Assembly: GCA_963729195.1 (NCBI GenBank)
Contig: CAVSNF010000025.1
Coordinates: forward strand, 448,308 to 512,307
DNA from: CAVPTL01 sp963729195
GTDB taxonomy: Bacteria; Actinomycetota; Thermoleophilia; Gaiellales; JAICJC01
Length of the DNA: 64,000 nt
Direction of reading: 5' to 3'
The translations under genes and the position numbers were made by a program. Each line of letters begins with the position of its first letter. Within the stretch, counting starts at the first letter, position 1. The notes under the pieces are model-generated. The model did no database searches. It was not told the DNA's origin and saw only the letters and a program-made list of their open reading frames with translations. Shown piece after piece: positions 35,455 to 45,163 of the stretch.

Positions 35455-38400
35455 GCAGTACCAGGCGGCGGTGGGTTTGGAGGAAGCCGTGGTTGAGGAG
35501 GATTTGTTCGGCGGGGTCGCCCTGGATTGGGCGGCCGTCGATGCGCTCGGGGGTGATCCGGCGGATGCGGCGATCGGCGACAGCAGCGGCCAGAGCTGAG
35601 ATTCCCGCATCGAACAGGCCCGGTTCGAACGTGACCAGTCCCCGCCCGCCCTTCTCCACGTAGACGGCCGGCCGGCCCTCGACCAGCGCCAGCCACGCTC
35701 CGGCTGCAGCGGGCCGGCTTGCGAGCCGCCTCCGGCCAGGGCGCGGTCACACCAAAGGGGTTGGCGGGGTCGGCCGCTCCCACCACCACCGGCTCGGCGC
35801 GGGGATCTGCCTCGCGCAGGTCACGCAGCCGCTCGACCGCCGCGGGCAACGCAAACTGGGCTCCGCCCAGGCCCTCGATGAAGTACCCGCGCTGGCACAC
35901 GCCGGCCTCCTCCATCGCCCGCAGCTCGCCGTACACCGCCGTGAAGCCGCCGGGGACGCCCTCGGCCAGTACAGCGGCGCGGGTGACCACGCCGTGGCGT
36001 TCCAGCAGCACCTCGGCCAACGCCCGCGCCCGTTCGCGGGGAGTGGCCGCGGGCAGCAGCAGCGGTGCAACCAGCGACCAGCGGCCGCGAGCGGCCGGCA
36101 GCGACGAGGTCGGCCGCGCCCGCCTCGCCCGGCGCGCGGTGGTGGCGGCCGGTACCGACCGAAGCGTGGTGCCGTTTCTCAGCGGCTCCCAGGCGTCGTT
36201 GGTGACCAGGCCCGCCCACACCAGTTCCCACAGGTCGGCCAGCACCGCACGATCGGCACCGCCGACGTCGACAACCAGATCGGAGAAGAAGCTGGCGCCG
36301 CGGCGCGCCAGCACGTCCAGCAACTGGTGCTCGCGCTCCTCGGGATGGGGGTGCAGCAGTGGCACGTTCTCGCGCAGGTAGAGGCGCACGCGGCCGGGCC
36401 CGGCCCCGATCCAGACCAGCTCACCGCCGGCACAGGCCAGATCGAGCGAGTCCGGGCGATAGCCCGAGACGCGCGCAGGCAAGATGTCCGACTCGATCGC
36501 TGCCACCGGCAGCGCCACGCCCTCGAGCTGCGCGACCACCTCGCGCAGCCTGTCGCCGCCGCGCAGATCACGCCCGATGCCGTGCCAGGCGGGCAGGAAC
36601 CGACCCAGCACCGCCGGCTCGACCGGCTCGACCTCACGCCGCAGGCGCGCCAACGTGCGCCGCCGGAGCCGTCGCAGCACCTCGGGCGAGACGTACTCAC
36701 GGCCGCTTCCGGCAGGCAGGAATCCACCCTCGATCAGCTCGCCGCTCTTCACCAAGCCGCGCCAGCGACGACGCCGCGTCGACTCCCAGCCGGGCACTGA
36801 CGTCGGCGGTCGTGAACGGGCCGTGGGTGCGGGCGTGGCGCTGCACCAGCCGGTCGAGTGCATCGGGCACGGGGTCGAGAAATGCCATGGGGACGCCCGG
36901 CGGCGGCACCACTCCAAGACCGTCGCGGTAGAGCCCGGCGTCTTCGGCGGCGATCACTCGCTGCTCGCCCACCATCCCCACCTCGAACGCCCGCCGGTCC
37001 TTCAAAAGGCGCGTCACCATCGCCTCGTCGGCGCCCCGCCGGTCGAGCTCTGACCGGGTCAGTGCACCGATCCGGCGCAGCAGGTCGTGGGCCGTGTCAG
37101 CGGTCAGGGTGCCGCCGATGCCCTGCAGCTCTGCCTCCACCTCGGCGATCGCCTCGGCGTCGAGCAGCTCGCGCAGATCGTCGGCGGCCAGAAGCTCTGC
37201 CAGCAGGGCGCGATCGAGCGTCAGCGTCTGCATGCGACGCTCGGCCGCAGGCGCGTCGCCCTCGTACATGTAGCTTGCGATGTAGTCGAACAGGAGCGAG
37301 CTGGCAAACGGCGACGGCTGGCTCGACTCGACCTCGACCAGACGCACCTGCCCGGTCGCGATCGACTGCAGCAGCTGCTTCAGCCGCGGCACCTCGAACA
37401 CATCAGACAGCACCTCGCGGTAGGTCTCGAGCATGATCGGAAACGATCCGAAGCGCTTGGCCACCTGCTGCAGGTCGTGCGCCTTGAGCCGCTGCTGCCA
37501 CAGCGGCGTGCGCATGTTGGGCCGGCGCCGAGGGAGCAGCAGCGCCCGCGCAGCGTTCTCGCGAAAACGAGCGGCAAACATCGGGCTCATGGCCACCCGA
37601 TCGAGCAGCAGATCGTCGAGATCGTCCGGAGGCACGGCGATCAGATCGGTGGGCGGCACGGCGTCGGAGTCGGGCAGCCGGATGGCGATGCCGTCGTCTG
37701 ACCACATCGCCTCGACGTCGATGCCGAGCTGCTCGGACATGCGGGCCTCGACCACCAGCGCCCATGGCGCGTGCACCCGCGCTCCAAACGGTGACAGTAC
37801 GCAGATGCGCCAGTCGCCGAGCTCGTCGCGGAAACGCTCGATCACGATCGTGCGATCGGAGGGCACCACGCCGGTGGCCCGCTCCTGGTCGTCGAGATAG
37901 TTGGTGAGGTTGGCGGCGGCCAGTGGGTCGAGCGGCCCAAACTCGCGGGTGCGGGCGGCCGCCCCCACCGCCTGGCCGAGCTCGTAGGGCCGGCCGATGC
38001 CGTCGCCCTTCCAGAACGGCAGCTTGCCGGGCACTCCCGGCGCAGGTGACACCAAGACACGGTCGCGCGTGATCTGTTCGATCCGCCACGAGCTCGCTCC
38101 CAGCTGGAACACCTCGCCGGCGCGGGCCTCGTACACCATCTCCTCGTCCAGCTCGCCGACACGCGCCCCGCCCTCGGCCATGAACACGCCGTACAGGCCG
38201 CGGTCGGGGATCGTGCCGCCACTGATCACCGCCAGCCGCTTGGAACCGTCGCGGCCGCGCACGACCCCGTCGGTGCGATCCCACACGATCCGCGGGCGCA
38301 GCTCGGCAAACTCGTCCGAGGGGTAGCGGCCCGCCAGCATGTCGAGCACGCCCTCGAGCTGGGCGAGCGACAGGTCACGATAGGGGTGGGCGCGGCAGAC

Positions 38401-39690
38401 GACGCGATGAAGCTCATCCACCTCCCACTCGTCCATCGCGGTCATGGCGACAATCTGCTGCGCGAGCACGTCCAGCGGGCGGCGGGGCACGCGGGTGTGC
38501 TCGATCTCGCCCTCCAGCATCCGCCGGGTGACAACCGCGGTCTCGAGCAGGTCGCCGCGAAACTTGGGGAAGAACCGGCCCGACGACGCCTCGCCCACGT
38601 TGTGCCCCGCGCGCCCCACCCGCTGGAGACCGGCGGCGACCGACTTGGGCGACTCGATCTGCACCACCAGGTCGACCGCGCCCATATCGATTCCCAGCTC
38701 GAGCGACGAGGTGGCGACCAGCGCCGGCAGCCGGCCGGTCTTGAGCAGATCCTCGATCTGGAGCCGCTGCTCTCGAGCCAGGGAGCCGTGATGCGCCCGG
38801 GCGATGTCCTCCTCGCCCAGCTCGTTCAGCCGGTTTGCGACCCGCTCGGCCGAGCGCCTGCTGTTCACAAAGACGATGGTGGAGCGATGCGCCCGCACCA
38901 GCTCGAGCAGCCGGGGATAGATGGCCGGCCAGATCGAGACGCGCGGCTCGCCCTCCACCTCGGGAGCGCCGCCGAGCTCACGCATATCCTCGACCGGCAC
39001 GAGCACCTCGATGTCGAGCTGCTTGCCCCCACCGGCGTCGATAATCGCGACCTCACGGCCGACTCCGCCCAGGAACGCGGCGATCTCCTCCAGCGGGCGC
39101 TGGGTGGCGGACAGGCCGATCCGCTGCACGTCGCGGCCGACCAGGTGATCGAGCCGCTCCAGCGACAGCATCAGGTGGGTGCCGCGCTTGGTGGCCGCGA
39201 CCGAGTGGATCTCGTCCACGATCACCGTCTCGACTCCGGCAAGCGTCTCACGGGCCGCCGAGGTCAGCATCAGGTAGAGCGACTCCGGGGTGGTGATCAG
39301 AATGTCGGGCGGGTGCCGGCGCATCGCCGCCCGCTCGCGCTGGGGCGTGTCGCCGGTGCGTACCGCGACCGTGATGTCGCGGTCGGAGGCGATCCCGGCC
39401 AGCGGTGCGCGCAGGTTCTTCTCGATGTCATGGTTGAGCGCCTTCAGCGGCGACACGTACAGCACCTTGGTGCCCTCGCTGGGGCGCTGGGTGAGCCCGT
39501 CGATGGCAGAGAGGAAGGCCGCCAGCGTCTTGCCCGACCCGGTGGGGGCGAGGATCAGCGTGTGTTTGCCGGCTGAGATCGCGGGCCAGCCCAGCAGCTG
39601 GGCTCGGGTGGGCTCGGCAAACGACCGCCGAAACCACTCCGCCACGGGAGCGGAAAAGCTCGAAACGGGATCTTGACGGGCGCCGGCCAC
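35450..39690 (-). CDS. lhr: Large ATP-dependent helicase Lhr
   Basis: About 1410 aa. The superfamily 2 helicase core is intact: PTRAQLLGWPAISAG (Q region), ILAPTGSGKTLAAFL (Walker A), TTPESLYLML, VDEIHSVAATKRG (DEIH box), GLSATQRPLEEIA (motif III), SSLELGIDMGAVDLVVQIES and QRVGRAGHNVG (motif VI). Long winged-helix and Lhr C-terminal modules follow. Frame changes lie near 36745 and 35730. The true C-terminus reads GFLQTHRRLVLR, with the stop inside the repeat at 35420. Lhr is a 3'-5' DNA-repair helicase translocating on single-stranded DNA. Single gene, divergent from the MBL-fold gene. Confidence 0.93.
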
Positions 39691-39748
39691 CGTCGATGCA
39701 TCCTACCGACGGGCAGGCCGCGGCGGAGACCGCCGGTACGCTGCCGGG

Positions 39749-40471
39749 ATGATTGTGGAGTTTCTCGGTACCGGTGCCGCCTGGCCGATCCCCCGGCTGG
39801 GCTGCTCATGCCCGCAGTGCACGTCCGATGACCCGCGCGACGCGCGGCTGCGATCGTCGATTCTGGTCGAGCGGCGGGTGCTGGTGGACGCCGGCCCCGA
39901 CACCTACGCGCAGCTGCGGCGGGCCGAGGTCGTACCCGAAGCCGTGATCCTGACCCACGGCCACCACGATCACGTGCTGGGGCTGCACGAGCTGGCAAAG
40001 CAACGCCGGCTGCCGCTGTATATGACCAAGCCGACCGAGCGCGGCCTGCGGAAGCTGTTCCCGCGGCTTGACTTCCGCATCACCCACATCACCCCCGGTG
40101 TGCCCATCGACCTGGGCGAGGGCCTCACCTGCCGCGCCTTCGACGTCGAGCACGGCGGCACCCCGACGCTCGGCCTGCGGCTGCAGCAGGGCGACTCGGG
40201 AGCGCTGGTGTACATGCCCGACCTGGGCGCCCCGCCGGCCTCCAAGCTGGCAGTGGGAGCGGCGGTGGCGGTCGTCGACGGCTCCAGCCGCGAGCGGGTG
40301 GTGGGTGGACACCTCTCGATGGAGGCGATGATCCCGGTCGCCACCAAGCTCAAGCCGGGCACGACATTGTTCACCCACATCGGCCACCGCACCGGCACCC
40401 AGGTGGAGCTGGAGGAGTGGCTGCCGGACGGCTTCGGCGTGGCTTTCGACGGCCAACGCCTGGAGCTGTAG
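39749..40471 (+). CDS. MBL-fold metal-dependent hydrolase (PhnP-like)
   Basis: An intact 240-aa metallo-beta-lactamase-fold protein. The metal motif THGHHDHVLGLHEL, the further ligand His in FDVEHGGTPT, and THIGHRTG near the end are visible. The N-terminus FLGTGAAWPIPRLGCSCPQC matches the PhnP/phosphodiesterase-like subgroup, including its two zinc-type cysteines. Likely activity is phosphodiester or cyclic-nucleotide hydrolysis; the substrate is open. Its TAG stop shares one base with the following GNAT start. Confidence 0.8.
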   Translation: MIVEFLGTGAAWPIPRLGCSCPQCTSDDPRDARLRSSILVERRVLVDAGPDTYAQLRRAEVVPEAVILTHGHHDHVLGLHELAKQRRLPLYMTKPTERGLRKLFPRLDFRITHITPGVPIDLGEGLTCRAFDVEHGGTPTLGLRLQQGDSGALVYMPDLGAPPASKLAVGAAVAVVDGSSRERVVGGHLSMEAMIPVATKLKPGTTLFTHIGHRTGTQVELEEWLPDGFGVAFDGQRLEL

Positions 40472-41086
40472 TGCTGGCACCGGCTCGGATCGAGACCGAG
40501 CGGCTCGTGATCCGCTGCTGGCAGCCTGAGGACGCCGCCGGCCTGAAGCAGGTGATCGACCGAAACCTCGATCACCTGCGGCCGTGGATGCCATGGGTCG
40601 CGCACGAGCCCGGAACCGCTGCAGCAGAAGACCGAGCGACTGCGCGAGTTCCGGGCGATGTTCGAACGCGACGAGGACCTGATCTACGCCATCTTCGACT
40701 CCGCCGATAGCGAGGTGCTGGGCGGCACTGGGCTGCACCCGCGGGCCGGCCCGGAGGCACGCGAGGTCGGGTACTGGATCAGCCGCGAACACGAGGGCCA
40801 GGGCCTGATCACCGAAAGCACCGCGGCGCTCACCCGGGTCGGCTTTGAGCTGCTGGCGCTGGATCGCATCGAGATTCACTGCGACCCGCGAAACGTGCGC
40901 AGCGCTGCCGTTCCCAAGCGGCTCGGCTACGAGCACGAAGCGACCCTCCGGCGACGGCTGGCCGACGCCGACGGGTCGCTTCACGATGTCATGATCTGGA
41001 CGCTCTTCGCCGATCGCTACCGCCGGTCGCCGGCGGCCTCAACGCCACTCGAGGCCTACGCCGACGACCGGCGGCAACTGTTGTGA
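40471..41086 (+). CDS. GNAT N-acetyltransferase (RimJ/RimL type)
   Basis: About 204 aa from GTG 40471 with a frame change near 40625. The beginning RIETERLVIRCWQPEDAA and the core EVGYWISREHEGQGLITEST, then LLALDRIEIHCDPRNVRSAA, are typical of acetyltransferases modifying ribosomal-protein or amino-group acceptors. Coupled to the MBL gene by a one-base overlap. The stop codon TGA (41084-41086) is the first three bases of a palindromic repeat. Confidence 0.85.
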
Positions 41087-41114
41087 ATAAAAGGTGCCTG
41101 GCACCTTTTATTCA
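41084..41114. repeat. Palindromic 3'-end repeat, AA type
   Basis: A perfect 31-base palindrome (TGAATAA-AA-GGTGCC, central T, complement), 15-base arms. It provides the GNAT stop codon. Confidence 0.92.
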
Positions 41115-41215
41115 TGACTTTCCAAAATTACGGAGGCAATTTGTACCAAGACTTCATACGAATTGCAAACAACAAAGATCACAAATAAACGCTGGAACGC
41201 TGCACGGCGCTGGGC
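41115..41215. other. AT-rich spacer between two palindromes
   Basis: About 100 bases whose first 70 are far richer in A+T than the rest of the window (for example AAAATTACGG and CAAACAACAAAG). It holds no ORF. It is bounded exactly by the AA-type and C-type palindromes, downstream of the convergent GNAT and lectin genes. Confidence 0.6.
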
Positions 41216-41254
41216 GGGGGTGAATAACGGTGCCTGGCACCGTTATTCACCCCC
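41216..41254. repeat. Palindromic 3'-end repeat, C type
   Basis: A perfect 39-base palindrome, the longest copy, with 19-base arms (GGGGGTGAATAA-C-GGTGCC, central T, complement). It ends 12 bases before the stop of the minus-strand lectin gene. Confidence 0.92.
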
Positions 41255-41265
41255 AGCTTCCCGTC

Positions 41266-42574
41266 TTAGTGGAAGTCCTGAAGCAGACTGCCCAAGACGT
41301 CCCACAGATCCTCGACGGTCTCCAGGGCCTCGTTGAGACGGCCCAGGGCCGATGCGGATCCGCCGTTGGCCTCGCCGGCGTCCTGGCATCCGAACGCCTC
41401 GTGTTCGTCGTCCACCGTGCTCACCTGGGCACTGAGGAAGTCGTCCTGGGTGACACCGGTGGTTGCGTTACACGTTGTGCCGTAGAAATTGAACGTGGTG
41501 TTTGTGTAGGGCGCTGACAGGTCGTAGGTCGCAACGATGTCGTCGTTGGCCGTGCCGCTGCCGTAGCCCGAGTAGTCGTTCCAGCCTGACGAGTCGGTGT
41601 GATTAGGCCAATACTTCCACCCGTATTGCGCGAAGTACATGCCGCTCCAGATATGCATCGTGATGCGAGCAGTGATCGGTGTGCCCTTGGGAACGGTGAA
41701 CGTTGAGCACTGCCGCGACGGGATGGTCGGGGTGCTCCAGGAGTGCTTTTGGCCGTTGTCGGCATACTCATAGGCCTCGATCACGCCCTCGGCAGCGAAC
41801 GCTCCCCAGTTACAGAACTTGATCGTCCCGGGCAAGTTCAACGCGAGTGCATAGCGCGCCATTCCGCCCTTGTTCAGGTGGGTGAGTGTGTTCGCCGTTG
41901 GCGTGCCGGACTTGGGCACGATGCCCCCTGCGAGGGTCGTGGAAGCCTGTGTTCCCGACCAATCGGAGATCGTCCACTGCTGATTGGTACTGCCGCCGGC
42001 ACCGCCGCAGTTCCATGCTCCCACCCACGCGCCGTCGTAGTCGCTGCCGTTCAGGATGTCGGCGCACTTCCCGTCCCAGGTCGAGCGCAGCGAGAAACGG
42101 TCGGCGTTGTCGGTGGGCGCGAGATACCAGACCTGTCGGGGGTCGGGTTCGTGGGCCGGCCCGTCATTGCACGGTGACACAGCGAGCTGATTACGATCCG
42201 TCGACTCCTTCAGACACCAGCCCGGCTGGCCGATTGACCTGAGCTCGAAACTTCCCTGGTCTCTATAGGAGTTATCCGGAAAGTACACACCCCACAGATG
42301 GTTGTGCAGGTAGTAGTCGAGCTTGTCGAACTTGGTGGTAACAGCCTCCTGCTGCGTGGTGTGGCCCCACCAGATCGAGTCGATCGCGCGGCCGTTCATG
42401 GCCGAGTCGAACTCGAGACAGTAGGTGTAACTCGCGCACGTCTGACTGGTCAGCCGCGTTCGCAGTGTCGTGCCCTGCGAACCCGAAGATGCCTCCGAAT
42501 ATCGTGAGGACGGCCACCAGAAAGCCGGCCGACCAACGGCCGGTCCTGCGTCCCATCGCGCTTTGCGCTGTCAT
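41266..42574 (-). CDS. Secreted protein with a ricin-type lectin domain
   Basis: About 435 aa from ATG 42574, which has GGAG six bases upstream. A signal peptide is clear (RRTGRWSAGFLVAVLTIFGG ... ANA). After a frame change near 42470 the sequence continues with CLEFDSAMNGRAIDSIWWGH. The region GQPGWCLKESTDRNQLAVSP ... QVWYLAP ... KCADILNGSDYDG ... NQQWTI is a ricin-B lectin trefoil with QxW motifs, so it should bind sugars outside the cell. A C-terminal domain of about 200 residues (TITARITMHIWSG-like, YWPNHTDSSGWNDY) is not recognised. Codon use is less GC-biased than in neighbours, and the flanks are AT-rich, hinting at transfer. Confidence 0.75.
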
Positions 42575-42640
42575 CGATTTCTCCATTCGTAACTCGTCGG
42601 TGTCGGCGGGCCAATCGAGATCCCAACCGATCAAATAAGA

Positions 42641-42701
42641 AATCTTGCAAGATTCGTATCGCAGGTTATATAGAGTACAAACACCAATTGCAAGCAAGAT
42701 T
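42641..42701 (-). promoter_or_regulatory. Promoter and operator of the lectin gene
   Basis: On the minus strand a -35 TTGCAA (42688-42693) and a -10 TATAAC (42665-42670) are 17 bases apart. A perfect 14-base palindrome AATCTTGCAAGATT lies just downstream of the -10 (42641-42654), and a half site GCAAGATT (42694-42701) sits directly upstream of the -35. The pair brackets the promoter, as for a dimeric regulator. Confidence 0.55.
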
Positions 42702-42736
42702 TTTCACACGAGCCTCGAACAGGATGCCGGCGCGGC

Positions 42737-43303
42737 CTATGCGCCGGCGAAGCTGCTGCGCTCGAGCCCGAGCAGCCAGCGCTTGGTCTCGAGCCCCCCG
42801 CCGTATCCGCCCAGGCCGCCGCCGGTGCGAAGCACGCGGTGGCAGGGCACGATGATCGGGATCGGGTTTCGTGCCATGGCGTTGCCGGCAGCGCGGATCG
42901 CCCGCGGGCTGCCGGCCGCCTCGGCCAGCTCGGAGTAGGTGCGTACCTCCCCGAACGGGATTGCCAGGCAGGCCTCCCGCGCCCGCAGCAGGAACCCGTG
43001 GGACAGCCGCCAGTCGATCGGCGTTGTGAACTCACGCCGGTCACCGCTGAAGTACTCGTCCAGCTCGCGGCGCACCGCGTCCAGCCGCGCAGGCGACTCG
43101 ATCACCCGCGGCGAGACGGTGTCGGCAAGCTCCTGCAGCACGTCGTCCAACGACTCCGACTGGAACGCCAGTCGCACAACTCCTTGGGGCGTGGCCGCCA
43201 CCTCGAGCACACCGATGGGCGCGTCGACCGAGGCGTACACAACGTCGAGCAGCCCGTCCTCCTGCGCGCGGGCCGCCAGCGCGTCAACTCGTGACTGGTT
43301 CAT
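42737..43303 (-). CDS. ogt: Methylated-DNA-protein cysteine methyltransferase
   Basis: 188 aa from ATG 43303. It removes alkyl groups from O6-guanine by suicide transfer to Cys154 in the PCHRV motif. The DNA-binding helix RAIRAAGNAMARNPIPII and the C-terminal GGYGGGLETKRWLLGLE are standard. The start lies within the end of the ECF sigma gene (20-base overlap), so the two form an operon. The sigma factor could therefore respond to DNA alkylation, which is inference. Confidence 0.93.
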   Translation of the reverse strand: MNQSRVDALAARAQEDGLLDVVYASVDAPIGVLEVAATPQGVVRLAFQSESLDDVLQELADTVSPRVIESPARLDAVRRELDEYFSGDRREFTTPIDWRLSHGFLLRAREACLAIPFGEVRTYSELAEAAGSPRAIRAAGNAMARNPIPIIVPCHRVLRTGGGLGGYGGGLETKRWLLGLERSSFAGA

Positions 43304-43763
43304 GTATCCATTCCTTCCTGACCGCGGAGAGGCCGGCGCGCACGTTCTGGCGGGCGGCCTGCTCGCTGCAATCAATCAGCGCGCCGATGGCGCTGTAATC
43401 GAGGTCGGCGGCAAACCGCAGGGTGACCGCTGCCCGCTGCTTCTGCGGGAGCCGGCGGACCGCCTCCCACAGCGCAGGTTCGGGCTCGGGCGGCGCCGGC
43501 ACCACCGGCTCGGGCACGTCAGCTGTCGTGATCGGCCGCCGGGCCCGGGCACGGTGGGTGTCGAGCGCCTTGCGATGGGCGATCGTGAACATCCAGCCCC
43601 GCAGGTTGCCGTCATTTCGCAGCCCGGGATAGGCCCGAAGCGCTGCGAGCATCGTCTCCTGCCACGCGTCCTCGGCCTCGTGGTATCCCACGGCGGCGCG
43701 CAGATACCGCAGCACGTCGTCTCCGTGGAGGTCGAGCAGCCGCTGAAACGGGGGCAGGCTCAT
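43284..43763 (-). CDS. ECF sigma factor
   Basis: An intact 159-aa two-domain sigma factor. Region 2: DVLRYLRAAVGYHEAEDAWQ, then ETMLAALRAY and LRGWMFTIAHRKALDTHRAR. Region 4: LPQKQRAAVTLRFAADLDYS, then AIGALIDCSEQAARQNVRAG. A proline-rich linker (PEPVVPAPPEPEP) joins them. No anti-sigma gene is adjacent; the partner gene is ogt, overlapped by 20 bases. This arrangement is seen in other actinobacteria for repair-linked sigma factors. Confidence 0.85.
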   Translation of the reverse strand: MSLPPFQRLLDLHGDDVLRYLRAAVGYHEAEDAWQETMLAALRAYPGLRNDGNLRGWMFTIAHRKALDTHRARARRPITTADVPEPVVPAPPEPEPALWEAVRRLPQKQRAAVTLRFAADLDYSAIGALIDCSEQAARQNVRAGLSAVRKEWIHEPVTS

Positions 43764-43802
43764 ATCAGAAGAACGCCGCGACCCCCGGTCGCGTGAGATC
43801 GG

Positions 43803-44837
43803 CTACCCGGTCGCGACCGGAGCGTGCGCCTGTTCCCACTGCTCGGCGTCGGGGCTGAAGTAGACCAGCCGCGTCTTCTTCCACTCCTTGGTCGAGTAGA
43901 GCACGACTCGATCGCCCAGCCCGGTCTCGGCGGCGATCGCATCGAGCACGTCCTCGCACTCTTGCTTGGTGCGGCCGTGCGTCATCGAAAACAGGTTGTA
44001 CGGCCAGTCGGGATAGGTGGGCCGCTGGTAGCAATGCGACACGCCTCGGAACGAGGCCATCAGCGAGCCCAGCTCGTCCATCTGATCCTCGGGGGCCTTC
44101 CACACGCCCATGCCGTTGTAGACGAACCCGGCTGAGCGGTGGTAGAGCACCGCGGCGAATCGGCGCATCTGGCCGGTGGCGAGGAATCGATGGGCGTGCT
44201 CCAGCAGCTCGTCGACGGTGAAGCCGTGCCGCTCGGCCGGCCCGGCGAACGGCTCGGAGACCGTCCGCAGGTCGCCCTGAAGCGCCCGGATCGCATCGAT
44301 GTCGCGCTGCGGGATGCTGTCTGGCGGCGGTGCGGGGGCGGTGGGAGCGGCCCGTACCTTCTTGGCGGCCGGGTCGCGGCCGCCGGCCATGTCCAGGTCG
44401 ACGCCGATCTTGAAGAAGCGAAGTGCGGGCAGCGGCCGGATCGACTCCACCTGGGCCAGCTCACCCAACAGCTCGACCGAGGCGTCCAGGCCCAGCCGCG
44501 AGTTGGGCGGGACGCCCAGCGTGAACCAGATGTTGAACTCGTGGTCGCGCTGATAGTTGTGGGTGACGCCGGGGTGGGAGTTGATCACCTCGGCGGCCTC
44601 GTCGGCCCGCTCGGGCGACGTGCGCGCGGCCACCAGCATCGAGCGATACCCGAGCTTGCGGGTGTCGAAGATGGCCGAGACCTGGCGGATGATCCGCTCG
44701 GATCGCAACCTCGCGACCCGCTCGAGCACCTCGTCCTCAGACATCTCGAGCTTCTCGCCCAGCGCGGCGTACGGCCGGGCCACCAGCGGCAACTCGTTCT
44801 GAATCACATCGCACAGTCGCGTGTCTTGCGCATCCAT
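43803..44837 (-). CDS. Two-domain AsnC-like protein, probable siroheme decarboxylase
   Basis: An intact 344-aa protein containing two Lrp/AsnC-type halves. The first (residues 5-150) begins with a winged helix (YAALGEKLEMSEDEVLERVA) and a ligand-type domain. The second (175-344) contains RRFAAVLYHRSAGFVYNGMG, the HxxxGF pattern known from NirD/L and AhbA/B siroheme decarboxylases. Fused AhbAB proteins remove acetate groups from siroheme on the alternative heme route. It may act in heme synthesis rather than as a regulator. It diverges from a cytochrome c gene by 26 bases, which fits a heme role. Confidence 0.7.
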   Translation of the reverse strand: MDAQDTRLCDVIQNELPLVARPYAALGEKLEMSEDEVLERVARLRSERIIRQVSAIFDTRKLGYRSMLVAARTSPERADEAAEVINSHPGVTHNYQRDHEFNIWFTLGVPPNSRLGLDASVELLGELAQVESIRPLPALRFFKIGVDLDMAGGRDPAAKKVRAAPTAPAPPPDSIPQRDIDAIRALQGDLRTVSEPFAGPAERHGFTVDELLEHAHRFLATGQMRRFAAVLYHRSAGFVYNGMGVWKAPEDQMDELGSLMASFRGVSHCYQRPTYPDWPYNLFSMTHGRTKQECEDVLDAIAAETGLGDRVVLYSTKEWKKTRLVYFSPDAEQWEQAHAPVATG

Positions 44838-44863
44838 CCGACCATGAAGGATACGCTCGATCC

Positions 44864-45163
44864 GTGCGCGCCGCCCCGATCACGGCACTGCTCGCCGCCA
44901 GCCTGGCGGTGAGCGCCTGCGGCACCTCCGCCCAGCAGGAGGGCCAGGTGCTGGTGCAGCAGAGCTGTGGATCGTGCCACGCGTTCACGCCCGGAGGCCT
45001 GTCACCGGTGGTCGCCGCGCCCAACCTGTACGAGCTGCACCCCACCCGAGCCCAGATCGTCGATGCGGTCAAGCACGGCGCCCCGGGGATGCCGCGAAGC
45101 CTGGCCGGCGGCGAGGATCTCGACACCATCGTCACCTACCTGATGAGAGAGACCGCCCAGTGA
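44864..45163 (+). CDS. Lipoprotein c-type cytochrome
   Basis: An intact 99-aa protein from GTG 44864. The signal peptide ends in a lipobox (LAASLAVSAC, acyl Cys19). Heme is bound by CGSCH at 35-39, and Met76 in GAPGMPRS is the probable distal ligand. It is a small monoheme electron carrier anchored outside the membrane. The stop overlaps the next GTG start (GTGA). The divergent siroheme-decarboxylase-like gene makes a heme-centred pair. Confidence 0.88.
   Translation: MRAAPITALLAASLAVSACGTSAQQEGQVLVQQSCGSCHAFTPGGLSPVVAAPNLYELHPTRAQIVDAVKHGAPGMPRSLAGGEDLDTIVTYLMRETAQ

Noticed and set aside
38386..39576. 396-codon plus-strand ORF inside lhr
   Set aside because: It lies opposite the intact helicase motifs and has shadow composition.
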